DNA from: Candidatus Nitrosocosmicus sp.
GTDB lineage: Archaea > Thermoproteota > Nitrososphaeria > Nitrososphaerales > Nitrososphaeraceae
Direction of reading: 5' to 3'
Assembly (NCBI GenBank): GCA_031177355.1
Contig: JAPSGR010000015.1
Span: forward strand, 4,873 to 40,757
Length of the DNA: 35,885 nt
Made by a program: the position numbers and the translations under genes. Under the pieces are notes generated by a model. The model saw only the letters and a list, made by a program, of their open reading frames with translations, was not told the DNA's origin and made no database searches. Below, piece by piece: positions 24,162 to 32,990 of the stretch. Numbering within the stretch: position 1 is the stretch's first letter; each line of letters opens with the position of its first letter.

Positions 24162-25730
24162 TCAGGCTTTTACAAACAGCTTTTTACCAAGTACAATTGA
24201 AATACTTATAGCCGCTGCAGAGAACATTAAAGCAGTAAAAAATATTAAGTTAAATGAAAAGGATGATGGAATAGATGTCAATATTCCTTGTATATTAATT
24301 AGAGATTGATTTGTTTGCATATACATGGCAGCCAAGGCTGGACCAATTGAGGAGCCGATTATTCGTAACATGGTGCTTATACCCATTGTTACTCCAGTAT
24401 ATTCAATTGGTGTTGACAGGATAGTTACATTTACTGCTCCCACAGATGCTAAAGACAAACCGGTAGATAATACACCCAGACCTATAGAAATGAAGATTTC
24501 AGTTGAATGAAGAAAAAGTAAAATTGAAAATCCTGTGGCTGTTAAAACTGTTCCTAAAATAATAGGTTTAATAGATCCCATTTTTGATATAATAAACCCA
24601 GATGTAGGACCAAAGATTAACAGGACTATCGCAAACGGCAATTGTATAAGACCTGTGCTGATTGCATTCTCAGCAAATCCTATCGGTTCTGGACTTTGAA
24701 CCAGAATAGGAATGGTCTGAAAAACCATAAACATGGATAATCCCACAATCATAATAATCATATTTGAAAGTAGTATTGGAGGTTTTAGGAAAATACGAAA
24801 GTCAATTAGGGGATTTTTGCATTTCCTCTCCTGAAAGATGAAAAGGAAAAGGGAAAGTGTTCCGAATAGCAAAAATGGTGTAATCTGACTAATAGATGTG
24901 TCAGAGTCATGGGAACTTTCTTCAATTACATTTAAAGATTGGTCTTGATCTGAAGGGGTCTGTAAGTATGTCAATGCTAGGAGAAAACAAACAATGGTTA
25001 TAGACAGTAGTATAGAGCCTTTTATATCCAGTTGAGAATAAAACCTATGATTTTTCTTTGAAGGTAAATTAGAGGCTATGTTAGGTTTTTTATTGGACTC
25101 TTTGGTCTCTTCATCAAGACTGCCGGTAAAATTACTAGTCTCTAAAATTTGAACATATCTACGTATCATCCAAAGCAGTAGTATAGCTATAGGTATTATG
25201 GTAAAAAAGGTCATCTTCCAACCATATTCATGTATAATTAGGGCTCCTACCGATAGCCCTATAACAGAACCTGCTGCAAACATCGACGTGATAATACCCG
25301 TAGTAATGGAAATTTGCTCCCGTGGAAACTGGTCTCTAATAATACTAAACGCGATGGGAAACATCCCTAACCCAATGCCTTGAATCGTTCTGGCAATTAT
25401 CATACTAAGGAAATCTCCAGCAAAGCCACCCATAATAACACCAGCTGTGTATACGCCCATAATAATAAGCAGAGTCTTCTTCCTTCCGTATATGTCAGAT
25501 AACTTCCCAGCAATAGGGGTCATAACAGCTCCAGCTATAAGATAAGAAGTTAGAATCCATGATGAAAGTCCATAAGATACCTCAAAATCATTGATAAGAG
25601 TAGGAATTGCAGGTATTAGCATAGTTTCTGAATACATAGCCATAGTGGCCAAACAACTAAGAATAATTAGTACTTTCCAGGGCGGGGAAACCTTTATTGG
25701 ACTTTTGCGACCTAAATCTATTCGTTTCAT
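24162..25730 (-). CDS. MFS drug/metabolite efflux transporter (EmrB/QacA-like)
   Basis: The 522-residue protein has the major-facilitator signature between TM2 and TM3 (GKLSDIYGRKKTLLII) and motif C-like GSVIGLSVGALI, with about 14 hydrophobic segments, as in the DHA2 drug:H+ antiporter group. A cytosolic loop with acidic and Lys residues lies at about 200-230 and a second soluble loop at about 262-285. It is probably a proton-driven efflux pump in the cytoplasmic membrane; the substrate is unknown. It begins 49 bp downstream of a marR-type gene on the same strand, the usual arrangement of a pump and its regulator. Confidence 0.9.
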   Translation of the reverse strand: MKRIDLGRKSPIKVSPPWKVLIILSCLATMAMYSETMLIPAIPTLINDFEVSYGLSSWILTSYLIAGAVMTPIAGKLSDIYGRKKTLLIIMGVYTAGVIMGGFAGDFLSMIIARTIQGIGLGMFPIAFSIIRDQFPREQISITTGIITSMFAAGSVIGLSVGALIIHEYGWKMTFFTIIPIAILLLWMIRRYVQILETSNFTGSLDEETKESNKKPNIASNLPSKKNHRFYSQLDIKGSILLSITIVCFLLALTYLQTPSDQDQSLNVIEESSHDSDTSISQITPFLLFGTLSLFLFIFQERKCKNPLIDFRIFLKPPILLSNMIIMIVGLSMFMVFQTIPILVQSPEPIGFAENAISTGLIQLPFAIVLLIFGPTSGFIISKMGSIKPIILGTVLTATGFSILLFLHSTEIFISIGLGVLSTGLSLASVGAVNVTILSTPIEYTGVTMGISTMLRIIGSSIGPALAAMYMQTNQSLINIQGILTSIPSSFSFNLIFFTALMFSAAAISISIVLGKKLFVKA

Positions 25731-25779
25731 ATTTCAAAAGTCAATCCGGCAAAATCATACGTTTATTGGTACCATAGTA

Positions 25780-26319
25780 TTATTTAGAAGAGTTTCTACT
25801 CTCTATACCATTTATAGGACGTTTCGACTCTTCTGCTGAATCCTGTTTTATTCTGGTTTCTCCAGAGTAATTGAGATAAAAAGAGTCTTGCAGATTAATC
25901 CACATTTTTTCTAACGTATTTCTTGTAACTAATAATTCATTCTCTGATAAGTTGTTCAAACAAATTCTTTTTATCTGTATCACACACTCTATGGTATCAT
26001 TCAGGAATCCATGCGCTCTCTCAGTCAGGTATATCCTGTTAATTCTGCGGTCTTTTGTATCAATTTTCCTAATTAAAAACTCTTCTTTTTCTAATTTGTC
26101 TATAATAGGTATGAGAGTAGGACTTTCCAGTACTAGTTCGTCAGCTATTTCTTTTTGTGTTAGACCTTGGTTGCTATTAGCTAGGATGATCAACACTTTC
26201 CATTGTCCAAAAGTAATCTGGAATTTTCTGCGCAGTTCTTGATCAATTACATTGATCAAGGATTTGCCTATCCTGTTTATTATAAATCCAATACTATTTT
26301 GATAATCATATTTAATCAT
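25780..26319 (-). CDS. MarR-family transcription regulator
   Basis: The 179-residue protein has the MarR winged-helix domain: QITFGQWKVLIILANSNQ, the recognition region LTQKEIADELVLESPTLIPI, and the wing DTKDRRINRIYLTERAH. The dimerisation helices flank it. The C-terminal 30 residues are polar and probably disordered. It most likely represses the MFS pump gene 49 bp downstream, with a ligand, possibly the exported compound, relieving repression. That is inference from gene order. ATG start; a palindromic operator was not located. Confidence 0.9.
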   Translation of the reverse strand: MIKYDYQNSIGFIINRIGKSLINVIDQELRRKFQITFGQWKVLIILANSNQGLTQKEIADELVLESPTLIPIIDKLEKEEFLIRKIDTKDRRINRIYLTERAHGFLNDTIECVIQIKRICLNNLSENELLVTRNTLEKMWINLQDSFYLNYSGETRIKQDSAEESKRPINGIESRNSSK

Positions 26320-26427
26320 TAGGTATATACTAATAAATAATATCCTAACTAATTGTATTTAAATTATTAGCCTAAATGTATGTGGAGGTTAGGGCTTCTT
26401 TTCCCATTATAATGCAAACTTAGGATT

Positions 26428-27546
26428 TCAACTTGCATTTCCTTCCTTTTCTTTTTCTTGTTTTTTTAAAATAATAATTTTCTTGAGTTTGTCTATACCA
26501 TATCCTGTTTTTGATGAAATAGCAATTTTATCGATTGAATTCTCCATATAACTCATGATTTCTCGTATCTTTGCAGCGTCAACAACATCTGTCTTAGATA
26601 AAATAATAAGAAGCTTTGATTTATCGACTTTAAGTTCCTTTAATACATTCCAGCTGCTTGAATACTTTATACCAATGTCATTGAGTCCCTCCGAAGAATC
26701 GATTAAAAATAAGATCAAATCAGCTTCAAGAGATTCTTCCAATGTAGACTTGAATGCCTCTATCATATAGTGTGGAAGTCTACTAATAAAACCTACTGTA
26801 TCAACCATTAAAATATTCTTTGCATTCTCGTCGTCTTTTGAAAATTCTGATGTATTCAAAGATCTAGTTGTTGTTGAGAGAGTTGTAAAAAGACTTGCAG
26901 AAGTTTCCTTACTCTCTTTAGAAAGAATATTAAATAAAGTGGTCTTTCCCGAACTGGTATAGCCAACCAAAGAAACAATAAACATTCCCTTTCGTAGTCT
27001 TTGTTTTCGATATTCTTGTCTTTTTAGGTGAGCGTCATACAGTTTTTCCTTGATAAAAGACATTTGACGTTTCAAGTCACGAAACTGTACATCAACTATA
27101 TACTCACCCATTCCCCCTTTTCCTGCCCGCTCACTACTCTTGCTCATTAATTTAGCCTTTTCCCGGATTTGAGGCATCTTATACTGCACTTCCGCTAACT
27201 GGATTTGGAGTTTTGCTTCATTTGTAGTTGCCTTTGAGTAGAACAGATCGAGAATTAGTCTTTCTCTATCTATTACAGGAGTATTTAAAAGACTCTCCAA
27301 ATTGAATATTTGTCTAGCACTAAGATGTTCATCAACAATTATTTTTTCTATATCTGATGATTGGGAAACAAATTGCTTTATCTCTTCAGCCTTACCCGCT
27401 CCCATTCCATACTTTGTTCGGTTTAAATATTTTTGAGTAAAAATCTTAGATACTTTATAGTTTGGTAGCGATTCAATCAAACTTTTAGCTTCTTCTATAG
27501 CAAAGTTCTCTGGATAAGTGACTAAAATTACATTATGTTGATACAA
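26428..27546 (-). CDS. hflX: HflX-family GTPase
   Basis: The 372-residue protein has the HflX layout: an N-terminal domain with KYGMGAGKAEEIK and VIDRERLILDLFYSKATTNE, a coiled helical hairpin with SSERAGKGGMGEYIVDVQFR, then a TRAFAC-class G domain. G1 is GYTSSGKTTL (195-204), G3 DTVG (249-252), G4 SKTD (317-320, where NKxD is usual) and G5 AISSKTG. HflX proteins bind ribosomes and in bacteria split stalled 70S; the archaeal role is less clear. The TTG start gives the expected N-terminus (VILVTYPENF). It stands alone and is cytosolic. Confidence 0.92.
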   Translation of the reverse strand: MYQHNVILVTYPENFAIEEAKSLIESLPNYKVSKIFTQKYLNRTKYGMGAGKAEEIKQFVSQSSDIEKIIVDEHLSARQIFNLESLLNTPVIDRERLILDLFYSKATTNEAKLQIQLAEVQYKMPQIREKAKLMSKSSERAGKGGMGEYIVDVQFRDLKRQMSFIKEKLYDAHLKRQEYRKQRLRKGMFIVSLVGYTSSGKTTLFNILSKESKETSASLFTTLSTTTRSLNTSEFSKDDENAKNILMVDTVGFISRLPHYMIEAFKSTLEESLEADLILFLIDSSEGLNDIGIKYSSSWNVLKELKVDKSKLLIILSKTDVVDAAKIREIMSYMENSIDKIAISSKTGYGIDKLKKIIILKKQEKEKEGNAS

Positions 27547-27858
27547 ATTAATAATGTAACTATGAGCGTTTATTCATATTAACATTGCAGTATCGTATGA
27601 AAACTGCACATGATGTAGTATATAGCAAATAAGATACCTGTACACTTAAAAATAGCTATATATAATATGAAATAAAATATGTTTCTGCATTAATATATTA
27701 AGGGGTTAAATAAAGATCATTTCTTCTTATATGCTTGTAGAAATACATTGAAATGATACTTTAGTCACTTTAAAATGAAAGAAATAGGTATGGATAGACT
27801 TCTATCTAGTTATTCTACAGTTTTAAAAAATGGAGTTGTAGCTTAACTCAAAGGAATT
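27547..27858. other. intergenic, possible terminator
   Basis: Contains the hairpin/T-run at 27825-27849 downstream of the winged-helix gene and TATA-like AT stretches near 27570 for hflX. No gene was recognised. Confidence 0.4.
27825..27849 (-). terminator. candidate terminator of the winged-helix gene
   Basis: On the minus strand GAGTT-(7 nt)-AACTC is followed by CCA and TTTTTT, just past the stop at 27859. Archaeal termination relies mainly on the T-run; the short stem may be incidental. Confidence 0.35.
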
Positions 27859-28116
27859 TTAAACTCCTATCTCGGAAGCGAGCTTCATCATTTTCTTTCC
27901 TTCTTTTGTCAACTTGTTATAGGTTCTATTTTTGACAGTACTTCTTTCCACTAATCCCTTGTCAGCTGCTTTGAGTAGTAACTTGTGTCCATATCCATAT
28001 GCGCCAAGTTTTTTCAACAAATCCCTTGTAGAATACTCTTTATCTCCGATAGACTTTATTAGCTTGATCAAAGCTCGTTCTTCTATCATGATTTTTATTA
28101 AATTTGCATCTCGCAT
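27859..28116 (-). CDS. small winged-helix DNA-binding protein
   Basis: The 85-residue product is a compact winged helix: ERALIKLIKSIGDKEYSTRD, then LLKKLGAYGYGHKLLLKAAD and a wing KNRTYNKLTKEGKKMMKLAS. It resembles archaeal one-domain transcription factors. The charge is strongly basic, as expected for DNA binding. The frame is open 17 codons further upstream to a TTG-type start, but I chose the ATG at 28116 because AATAAATA (28139-28146) lies about 26 nt before it and the fold starts there. It has no operon partner; the target is unknown. Confidence 0.75.
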   Translation of the reverse strand: MRDANLIKIMIEERALIKLIKSIGDKEYSTRDLLKKLGAYGYGHKLLLKAADKGLVERSTVKNRTYNKLTKEGKKMMKLASEIGV

Positions 28117-28136
28117 ATAGATTAGAACAAGGATTG

Positions 28137-28146
28137 GGTATTTATT
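28137..28146 (-). promoter_or_regulatory. TATA box of the winged-helix gene
   Basis: AATAAATA-type element centred about 26 nt upstream of the ATG at 28116. Confidence 0.5.
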
Positions 28147-29063
28147 AGTTACCTTTTTTGGCAACAAATACGAAAATATGACATAAAACTGGGATAAATA
28201 ATTACCGGAAAGAATTAGATGTTAATAGTCAATTTACAAAGAGTCAGAACAATTCTATTGATAAGAGAGAACAAACCAAATGTCGAACCAAAATCAGAAG
28301 TTGTCTCTCGACTAATGAACAAACAGCTAACCTTGTTCCTGAAAGATATTATAGAAATAACAGTAAGACAAGATTGATAGTCTGTTCATCAAATTAAAAA
28401 TCGCAAGTATATTATCATATGTTTCTAAAAAGAATAATTAAAACCACTTTATACGTAGTAAGTACGTCTAAAAATTGTAGTCATCTAGGCAGGTTAATAG
28501 GTAGTAGCACCTAATATTATCTCATCTAATGGTAATCGGTATTTCAGCTCCAACCGTTCAACTAGAAAGAATCCTACATATATTGGAAATTTCAGTTGGA
28601 TCCTTTACATCAGTTGTGAGTTCCTTAGCTAAGAAAACAATCAGAATCTTTTTAGGCAACAGATAGAGCATGTTATATGTAATTCAAAGCTATTGATATG
28701 AGAATAATCATTTTTAATGCCAACAGATCTACCAGTAATCAATCCAACCAATGTGGTTAGAGGGATACTAACTGGTCAATGATGTAAATCTAGCATGCTA
28801 CCACTCGTGCATCTAACATAGACTAACAGCATCAGTAACTGAAGGAGTTATTCTTCAAGACTCATAAATAAATATAAAGTATGATCTAAGTAGTTACTAA
28901 AGATTGACTTTTAATGTAAAAATTGATTCTATTGGATAAGAATCAAATATTTCCATGTTGTCTGTTCTATTTGTAACTTTTAAAATGAAACATAAAAATC
29001 ATGTTAACATTATTAGATTATTATAAATTCACTTTATAAACTCTGATAAGATATTCTATATCG

Positions 29064-29091
29064 CCTTATCCTTATTCTTATCCTTATCCTT
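29064..29091. repeat. short CCTTAT microsatellite
   Basis: About four and a half copies of a 6-bp unit (CCTTAT/TCTTAT). Not in a recognised gene. Confidence 0.7.
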
Positions 29092-29696
29092 GTATCGCAG
29101 GATCATTTTTTACTCACAAATCTTCTTTTGTACTTTTTCTAACTGAAATTCATACAACCTCATGGGCAACTTCCACAAAGAGTCTTTTGATTCCTTGCTT
29201 CCTCGATATGTTATCTATCTTCTTTGACAGTGTTACTAAGAGATTTTTTGGATATATACCGAATATGTTAGCAAAACTTTAAATTCTTTTGTCTAACCAC
29301 TTCTCAAATGTATACTTAAATTATCTTTGTTTCGTTACTTAATTGTCAAGGTCCAGCAATATGAAAGTCGATGGATCGTCTTGATCAAAGTGAACGCCTT
29401 TGTTAACACGAATAGGTTTGTTATTTGCGTATTTACTGTTAATAATTACAAGTATAACAATGTCGTGTGATCATACAATCCCTTGATATTTATGGTAATG
29501 CTTTTTTATAATGAACATTCTACAGATAATTGGATTCCTAAAAAACGTCTGGCATATATGATATCAAAAAGTGATCCCGATTATCACCAGTCTTCAGTAA
29601 TAAATTTCCTCTCTCTGGTTGAAAATAACATTCAGATGTTTTTGAAAATTTTAACAAAAAAAAGAAAATCATTGAAACCTAGAAGTAAAAGGAGAA

Positions 29697-29846
29697 CTAA
29701 TTTATCTCAAGTTCTTTAATCTTGTCTTCTACACCTTGAACTTCTTTCTTGAGATCTTGATGATATTCTCTAAGTAATTGTATTTTTTCTTCTTTTGTGA
29801 GGAAATTCCTTGATGTGTAGCTCAGACCACAGCAACTGTAACCCAT
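29697..29846 (-). CDS. 49-residue Cys-Cys small protein, partner of PadR
   Basis: This short gene encodes MGYSCCGLSYTSRNFLTKEE followed by a charged helix (KIQLLREYHQDLKKEVQGVEDKIKELEIN). The N-terminal double cysteine could bind a metal, and the rest is a probable coiled coil. Similar small Cys-plus-helix proteins occur in archaea beside PadR regulators; I recall this from general knowledge and cannot check it. Unlike most genes here it has a strong Shine-Dalgarno sequence, GGGAGGTGA (29851-29859), ending 4 nt before the ATG. It is divergent from the PadR gene, with 89 bp between. A nonsense-damaged paralogue is at 13549-13713. Function is unknown. Confidence 0.75.
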   Translation of the reverse strand: MGYSCCGLSYTSRNFLTKEEKIQLLREYHQDLKKEVQGVEDKIKELEIN

Positions 29847-29850
29847 TATT

Positions 29851-29859
29851 TCACCTCCC
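29851..29859 (-). promoter_or_regulatory. strong Shine-Dalgarno site of the 49-residue gene
   Basis: GGGAGGTGA on the minus strand, with GGAGG 7 nt from the ATG. It fixes the start and stands out because most genes here look leaderless. Confidence 0.8.
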
Positions 29860-29880
29860 TATCCTTCTCATCGGACATAC

Positions 29881-29914
29881 GATATTAAATACTTAAGGCG
29901 TATTTATATATATC
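29881..29914. promoter_or_regulatory. palindrome over both divergent TATA boxes (candidate PadR operator)
   Basis: TAAATAC (29886-29892) and GTATTTA (29900-29906) are perfect 7-bp arms with a 7-bp spacer. Outside them GATAT and ATATC extend the symmetry imperfectly. Each arm forms part of one TATA box: GTATTTAATATC on the minus strand and GTATTTATATATATC on the plus strand, the latter about 29 nt before the PadR ATG. A dimeric PadR bound here would shut both promoters. Confidence 0.55.
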
Positions 29915-29935
29915 GCATATCCAATATTATTATAC

Positions 29936-30247
29936 ATGACTAAAGAAGATGCAAGGGATTGTTGTGATATGAGAGGAATGTTAGGCTTTCTTATTCTTTT
30001 CTTATTATCCAAGAAACCAATGCATGGACAAGAGTTAGCTGGAGAAATAGCTAATAGAAAGGGAGAAAAAAAGCCAAGTCCTGGGACTATATATCCAGCT
30101 CTTAAAAGTTTGAGAGAATCAGGATTCATAGTAGAAGAAAGAGATGGTAAAACAATTGTATACAGTTTAACAGAGAGGGGCGAAAACGCATTAAAATTGG
30201 CAAAGAGAAAATTTGTAAAGACATTTTTTGGAGTATTCCAGGATTAA
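29936..30247 (+). CDS. PadR-family transcription regulator
   Basis: The 103-residue protein is a short PadR winged helix: MLGFLILFLLSKKPMHGQEL, AGEIANRKGEKKPSPGTIYP, then ALKSLRESGFIVEERDGKTI and VYSLTERGENALKLAKRKF. PGTIYPALKSL is the diagnostic recognition-helix motif. The N-terminus has a double cysteine (DARDCCDMRG), mirroring the CC of the divergent small protein, so metal or redox sensing by both is a reasonable inference. The C-terminal helix is short, giving the small PadR-s2-like form. ATG start with a TATA box about 29 nt upstream. It probably autoregulates and controls the small gene through the shared palindrome. Confidence 0.92.
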   Translation: MTKEDARDCCDMRGMLGFLILFLLSKKPMHGQELAGEIANRKGEKKPSPGTIYPALKSLRESGFIVEERDGKTIVYSLTERGENALKLAKRKFVKTFFGVFQD

Positions 30248-30612
30248 TTCACAATCAAAGCAAACAAAGTTGTAAAGGTCTTTTCTTTGGCCAATTGATA
30301 ATTGAAATGTTCTGAAAGTTTGGCGGGATTTGTTTTAAGGCTATTGTTTAAACCTGACTTCATGTTCACTTCAAAAATCGTGATCTTTGATCAGGTTAAC
30401 AATTGATTAAAAATCACAACTTATTGCAATAACACTTAAGGTTCTAATCAAAAATATTAGAATAGCAGCAGATACTCACATAAGCCAATATTTCCTTAAA
30501 TTATGAGAGGTTTATGAACCATTGATACAAATTATCTATAAAACTAAATAACAATTATACAAAAACTTTAGTCAATTGATATGTTTAATACATTGTATAT
30601 TTCTACAAAAGC
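30248..30612. other. intergenic, no gene found
   Basis: Only a long-spaced inverted repeat AACCTGA (30351-30357) / TCAGGTT (30391-30397) and a TATA-like TTTAATACA about 27 nt before the next ATG. Confidence 0.4.
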
Positions 30613-30966
30613 ATGGATTATGATCAGGTCTGTAAAAGCATATTAGCAATAGATCCAAAGGTCCGCTTTGCAGGTATTTGTGATGAGACCGGTGAAACTA
30701 AATATGGCGGTATGAGGGAGGGATTGACAAGTTTGCTTTCACCTCAAGAATCACAAAAATCTAATCTTCAAGCAGTAGGACGATGGGGATTGAGAAAATC
30801 CCTTACAAGCAAAACAGGAAAGGGTGTTTATGCAATAACAGAGTATGAAAAGCTAAAACGGATCACTATCCCATTAGATGATGATCATCTTTTAGTAATA
30901 ACCACAGAAGTGGATGCCGATCATGGTAACATTATTGGCAAGGCGCTTGGATTAATTAAGCAGTAA
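30613..30966 (+). CDS. DUF6659-like thaumarchaeal protein
   Basis: The 117 residues match a protein type common in ammonia-oxidising archaea, which I believe is DUF6659: ILAIDPKVRFAGICDETGET, KYGGMREGLTSLLSPQESQK, LQAVGRWGLRKSL, AITEYEKLKRITIPLDDDHL and LVITTEVDADHGNII. The pattern of alternating strands with IDPKVRFAGICDETGE resembles a profilin/roadblock-like sensor fold. There is no catalytic motif, signal peptide or membrane segment. Biological role unknown; a regulatory or sensory protein is only inferred. ATG start with a TATA-like element about 27 nt upstream. The second cyclase begins 481 bp downstream on the same strand. Confidence 0.8.
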   Translation: MDYDQVCKSILAIDPKVRFAGICDETGETKYGGMREGLTSLLSPQESQKSNLQAVGRWGLRKSLTSKTGKGVYAITEYEKLKRITIPLDDDHLLVITTEVDADHGNIIGKALGLIKQ

Positions 30967-31447
30967 TACTATACATAATTTCTTTTATAGTTAGTTGTAA
31001 GGCATAGGAGGTCAAAATTATTATAATCGTGAGATACGAGTATTTGATATAAAATAATATTAAAATGGACATCGAGTAAGTTCTATATACCGAAAACCCT
31101 CCTATTCTCAAAAACTCATATTTAGTATTCACGTGATATTAGGTCTATAAATCTAAAGTGATCGGTTAGTTGATTGGCATTCTTTTTGTAAAAGCACTGG
31201 ATATTATTTTGAAGTATATAACCAAACTCTATAAAAGAACCGACTATTTTATCAATCTGTATTACTCCAAAGTAAAAGAGGTCAGAGAGTGAGAAATAAT
31301 AGATTAGATCTCTTCTGTGGCTCTAAACTAATGATATCGAGTCTATAGCTATAGCAACTTCTCAGTTGTAATGATAATATCAAGTGAGGTTTCCGAATGA
31401 GGTCATTTTATAAACCTTTTTAAGCTGTAAATACCGAATTTTAATCT
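30967..31447. other. intergenic upstream of second cyclase
   Basis: TATA-like TTTTATAAA (31406-31414) precedes the TTG at 31448 by about 38 nt, suggesting a short leader. No gene or RNA was recognised. Confidence 0.4.
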
Positions 31448-32272
31448 TTGAGTGAAGGAAATAACGTTTCTGGTGATGAGGGCAGGAGATATAATGTAGA
31501 TGATGAAGATAGAAGAGTTCTTGAAGATATAATATACAACAAAAGTAATTCCTCTTCTAACGAAACAGAAATTTTTGATTTAAAAACGCTAGTTCATTTA
31601 AGGCAAGACAGATTATGGGGAGCCATTAAGGAAAGATATCGGTATAATACATCAATTAAGAGGGGACAAAATTATCTTATAAAACATGTCGATACCAAAG
31701 TATCATTAGTGGTTATGTATGCGGATTTAGTTGGATCTACCAAGATGAGTATGACTTTACCGGTAGAAAAACTTGTAACAGTTATAAGAGCATTTTCTCA
31801 TGAATTATCATCAGTTATCGAAAACCTTAATGGATATGTCCTAAAGTATGCGGGCGACGCAGTTATTTCATTTTTTCCATCAGGATTTAATAAGTATCTA
31901 ACCTGTGACAATGCATATCGTTGTGCCAAATCAATGATAAGCATAATCAAAGATGGTATCAATCCCATACTAAGTAAGCACGGCTTTCCCGATTTAGCGA
32001 TAAAGATTGGAATAGACGAAGGGGAGAATATAGTTTTTCAATACGGTTATGATAAAAGCTCACAAGTGGATGTTTTGGGATATACTATGAATGTAACATC
32101 GAAGATCACATCAATTACGTCACCCAATAGGATATCAGTTGGGGAAAATGTATATAAGCTCTTGCATCCTCAAATTCAATCTAATTTTAGGCGAGTTATA
32201 TTCGATGGTAATGAGTGGAAGTATAATAATATCAAAACTGGAAATCCTTACCAAGTTTATACTTTAAATTAA
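31448..32272 (+). CDS. class III nucleotidyl cyclase
   Basis: The 274-residue protein is a paralogue of the 10932-11948 cyclase without its helix-turn-helix-like start or insertion. The catalytic domain (about 85-270) has metal ligands D93 (YADLVGST) and D137 (KYAGDAVISFF), the purine lysine K133 and D208 (VDVLGYTMNV). The transition-state Asn is kept (N215), but the Arg is K219 (NVTSK). The N-terminal 45 residues are acidic, Ser-rich and probably disordered. It may make cAMP or cGMP, or be a weak or regulatory homologue, because the Arg-to-Lys change could reduce activity. TTG start. The protein is cytosolic and stands alone. Confidence 0.83.
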   Translation: MSEGNNVSGDEGRRYNVDDEDRRVLEDIIYNKSNSSSNETEIFDLKTLVHLRQDRLWGAIKERYRYNTSIKRGQNYLIKHVDTKVSLVVMYADLVGSTKMSMTLPVEKLVTVIRAFSHELSSVIENLNGYVLKYAGDAVISFFPSGFNKYLTCDNAYRCAKSMISIIKDGINPILSKHGFPDLAIKIGIDEGENIVFQYGYDKSSQVDVLGYTMNVTSKITSITSPNRISVGENVYKLLHPQIQSNFRRVIFDGNEWKYNNIKTGNPYQVYTLN

Positions 32273-32990
32273 TTCTTTAAAAATGGTTAAAACATATAAA
32301 AGGATTATATTAATTCTATAACTTTCAAATCATCTAGAGTTTTTTTTATTCTATCATAAGTATCTGGTAACAATATAATGAAGTTCGAATCAATCCATCA
32401 ATATATATGATAAGTAGTTAAGAAGGCCGAATGCATTTATAATAATATTGTAAAAAATAATAATGATATGTCAAATTAATATGATAATTTATCCAGTCTC
32501 ACATAAGATAGGCTAACGCTGTAGGGATGTACGTACTAAATCCATAGCAAATATAATAGAGGGAGTGAATCGAGTTATATAAACAAAGTTTGAAGTAACG
32601 CTTACTTTGTCGAAAATTTTTCGGTCAACTTAAATTTAGTTGAACGTCCTTACCGGAATACAAAATTACCAAATAAGACAAAATTAACTAAATAGAATAA
32701 GGAATGAAATATCGAATTATTAGTAACAGAGAGAATCAAATAATATCGATAAATTCATTTATAGAATTTTGAAGGGTTATAAGAATAGAAAAGTATATAA
32801 TAATTTTAATTGATGTTAGGTACAGTGTTTTTTATACAATAAATTAGTATTTTGATAAAGGAAAACAAACTAACTTGCTATTTTGGTAATTTAATGACTA
32901 AAACAACAATTCAATATATATAATTTTTATTTTTATAAAAGCCGAGTAAAGTAATTAAAGGAAGCGTGATAGGAGAAGGGGGGAGAATAG
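32273..32990. other. long intergenic region with clustered hairpins
   Basis: About 720 bp without a gene. It contains three consecutive short inverted repeats at 32593-32643. A GTTCGAATC-like string near 32385 resembles a tRNA T-arm, but no cloverleaf fits around it. Confidence 0.4.
32593..32643. other. three adjacent inverted repeats
   Basis: AAGTAA-CGC-TTACTT (32593-32607), CGAAAA-T-TTTTCG (32611-32623) and TCAACT-TAAATTT-AGTTGA (32625-32643) follow one another with hardly any gap. They could be a structured RNA or regulator-binding sites; AT-rich DNA makes chance possible. Confidence 0.4.

Larger units (their letters stand above)
28117..29696. other. gene-poor region with short decayed-looking frames
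   Basis: About 1.6 kb without a recognised gene. Plus-strand ATG frames at 28219-28377 (52 codons, with VEPKSEVVSRLMNKQLTLFL) and 28529-28666 (45 codons, with VQLERILHILEISVGSFTSV) read like protein but have no family. Near 28718 MPTDLPVINPTNVVRGILTG is soon stopped, and near 28824 SVTEGVILQDS occurs in another frame. Around 29150-29240 the minus strand reads KKIDNISRKQGIKRLFVEVA before a stop. A TTG frame at 29483-29719 is unsupported. Together they suggest decayed genes. Confidence 0.4.

Noticed and set aside
24121-24309. 62-codon plus-strand frame at the end of the MFS gene
   Set aside because: Mostly antisense to the MFS coding sequence.
29483-29719. 78-codon TTG frame
   Set aside because: No family, overlaps the end of the 49-residue gene and lacks promoter support.
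32380-32400. GTTCGAATC-like T-arm hinting at a tRNA
   Set aside because: No matching acceptor, D-arm or anticodon stem fits around it.
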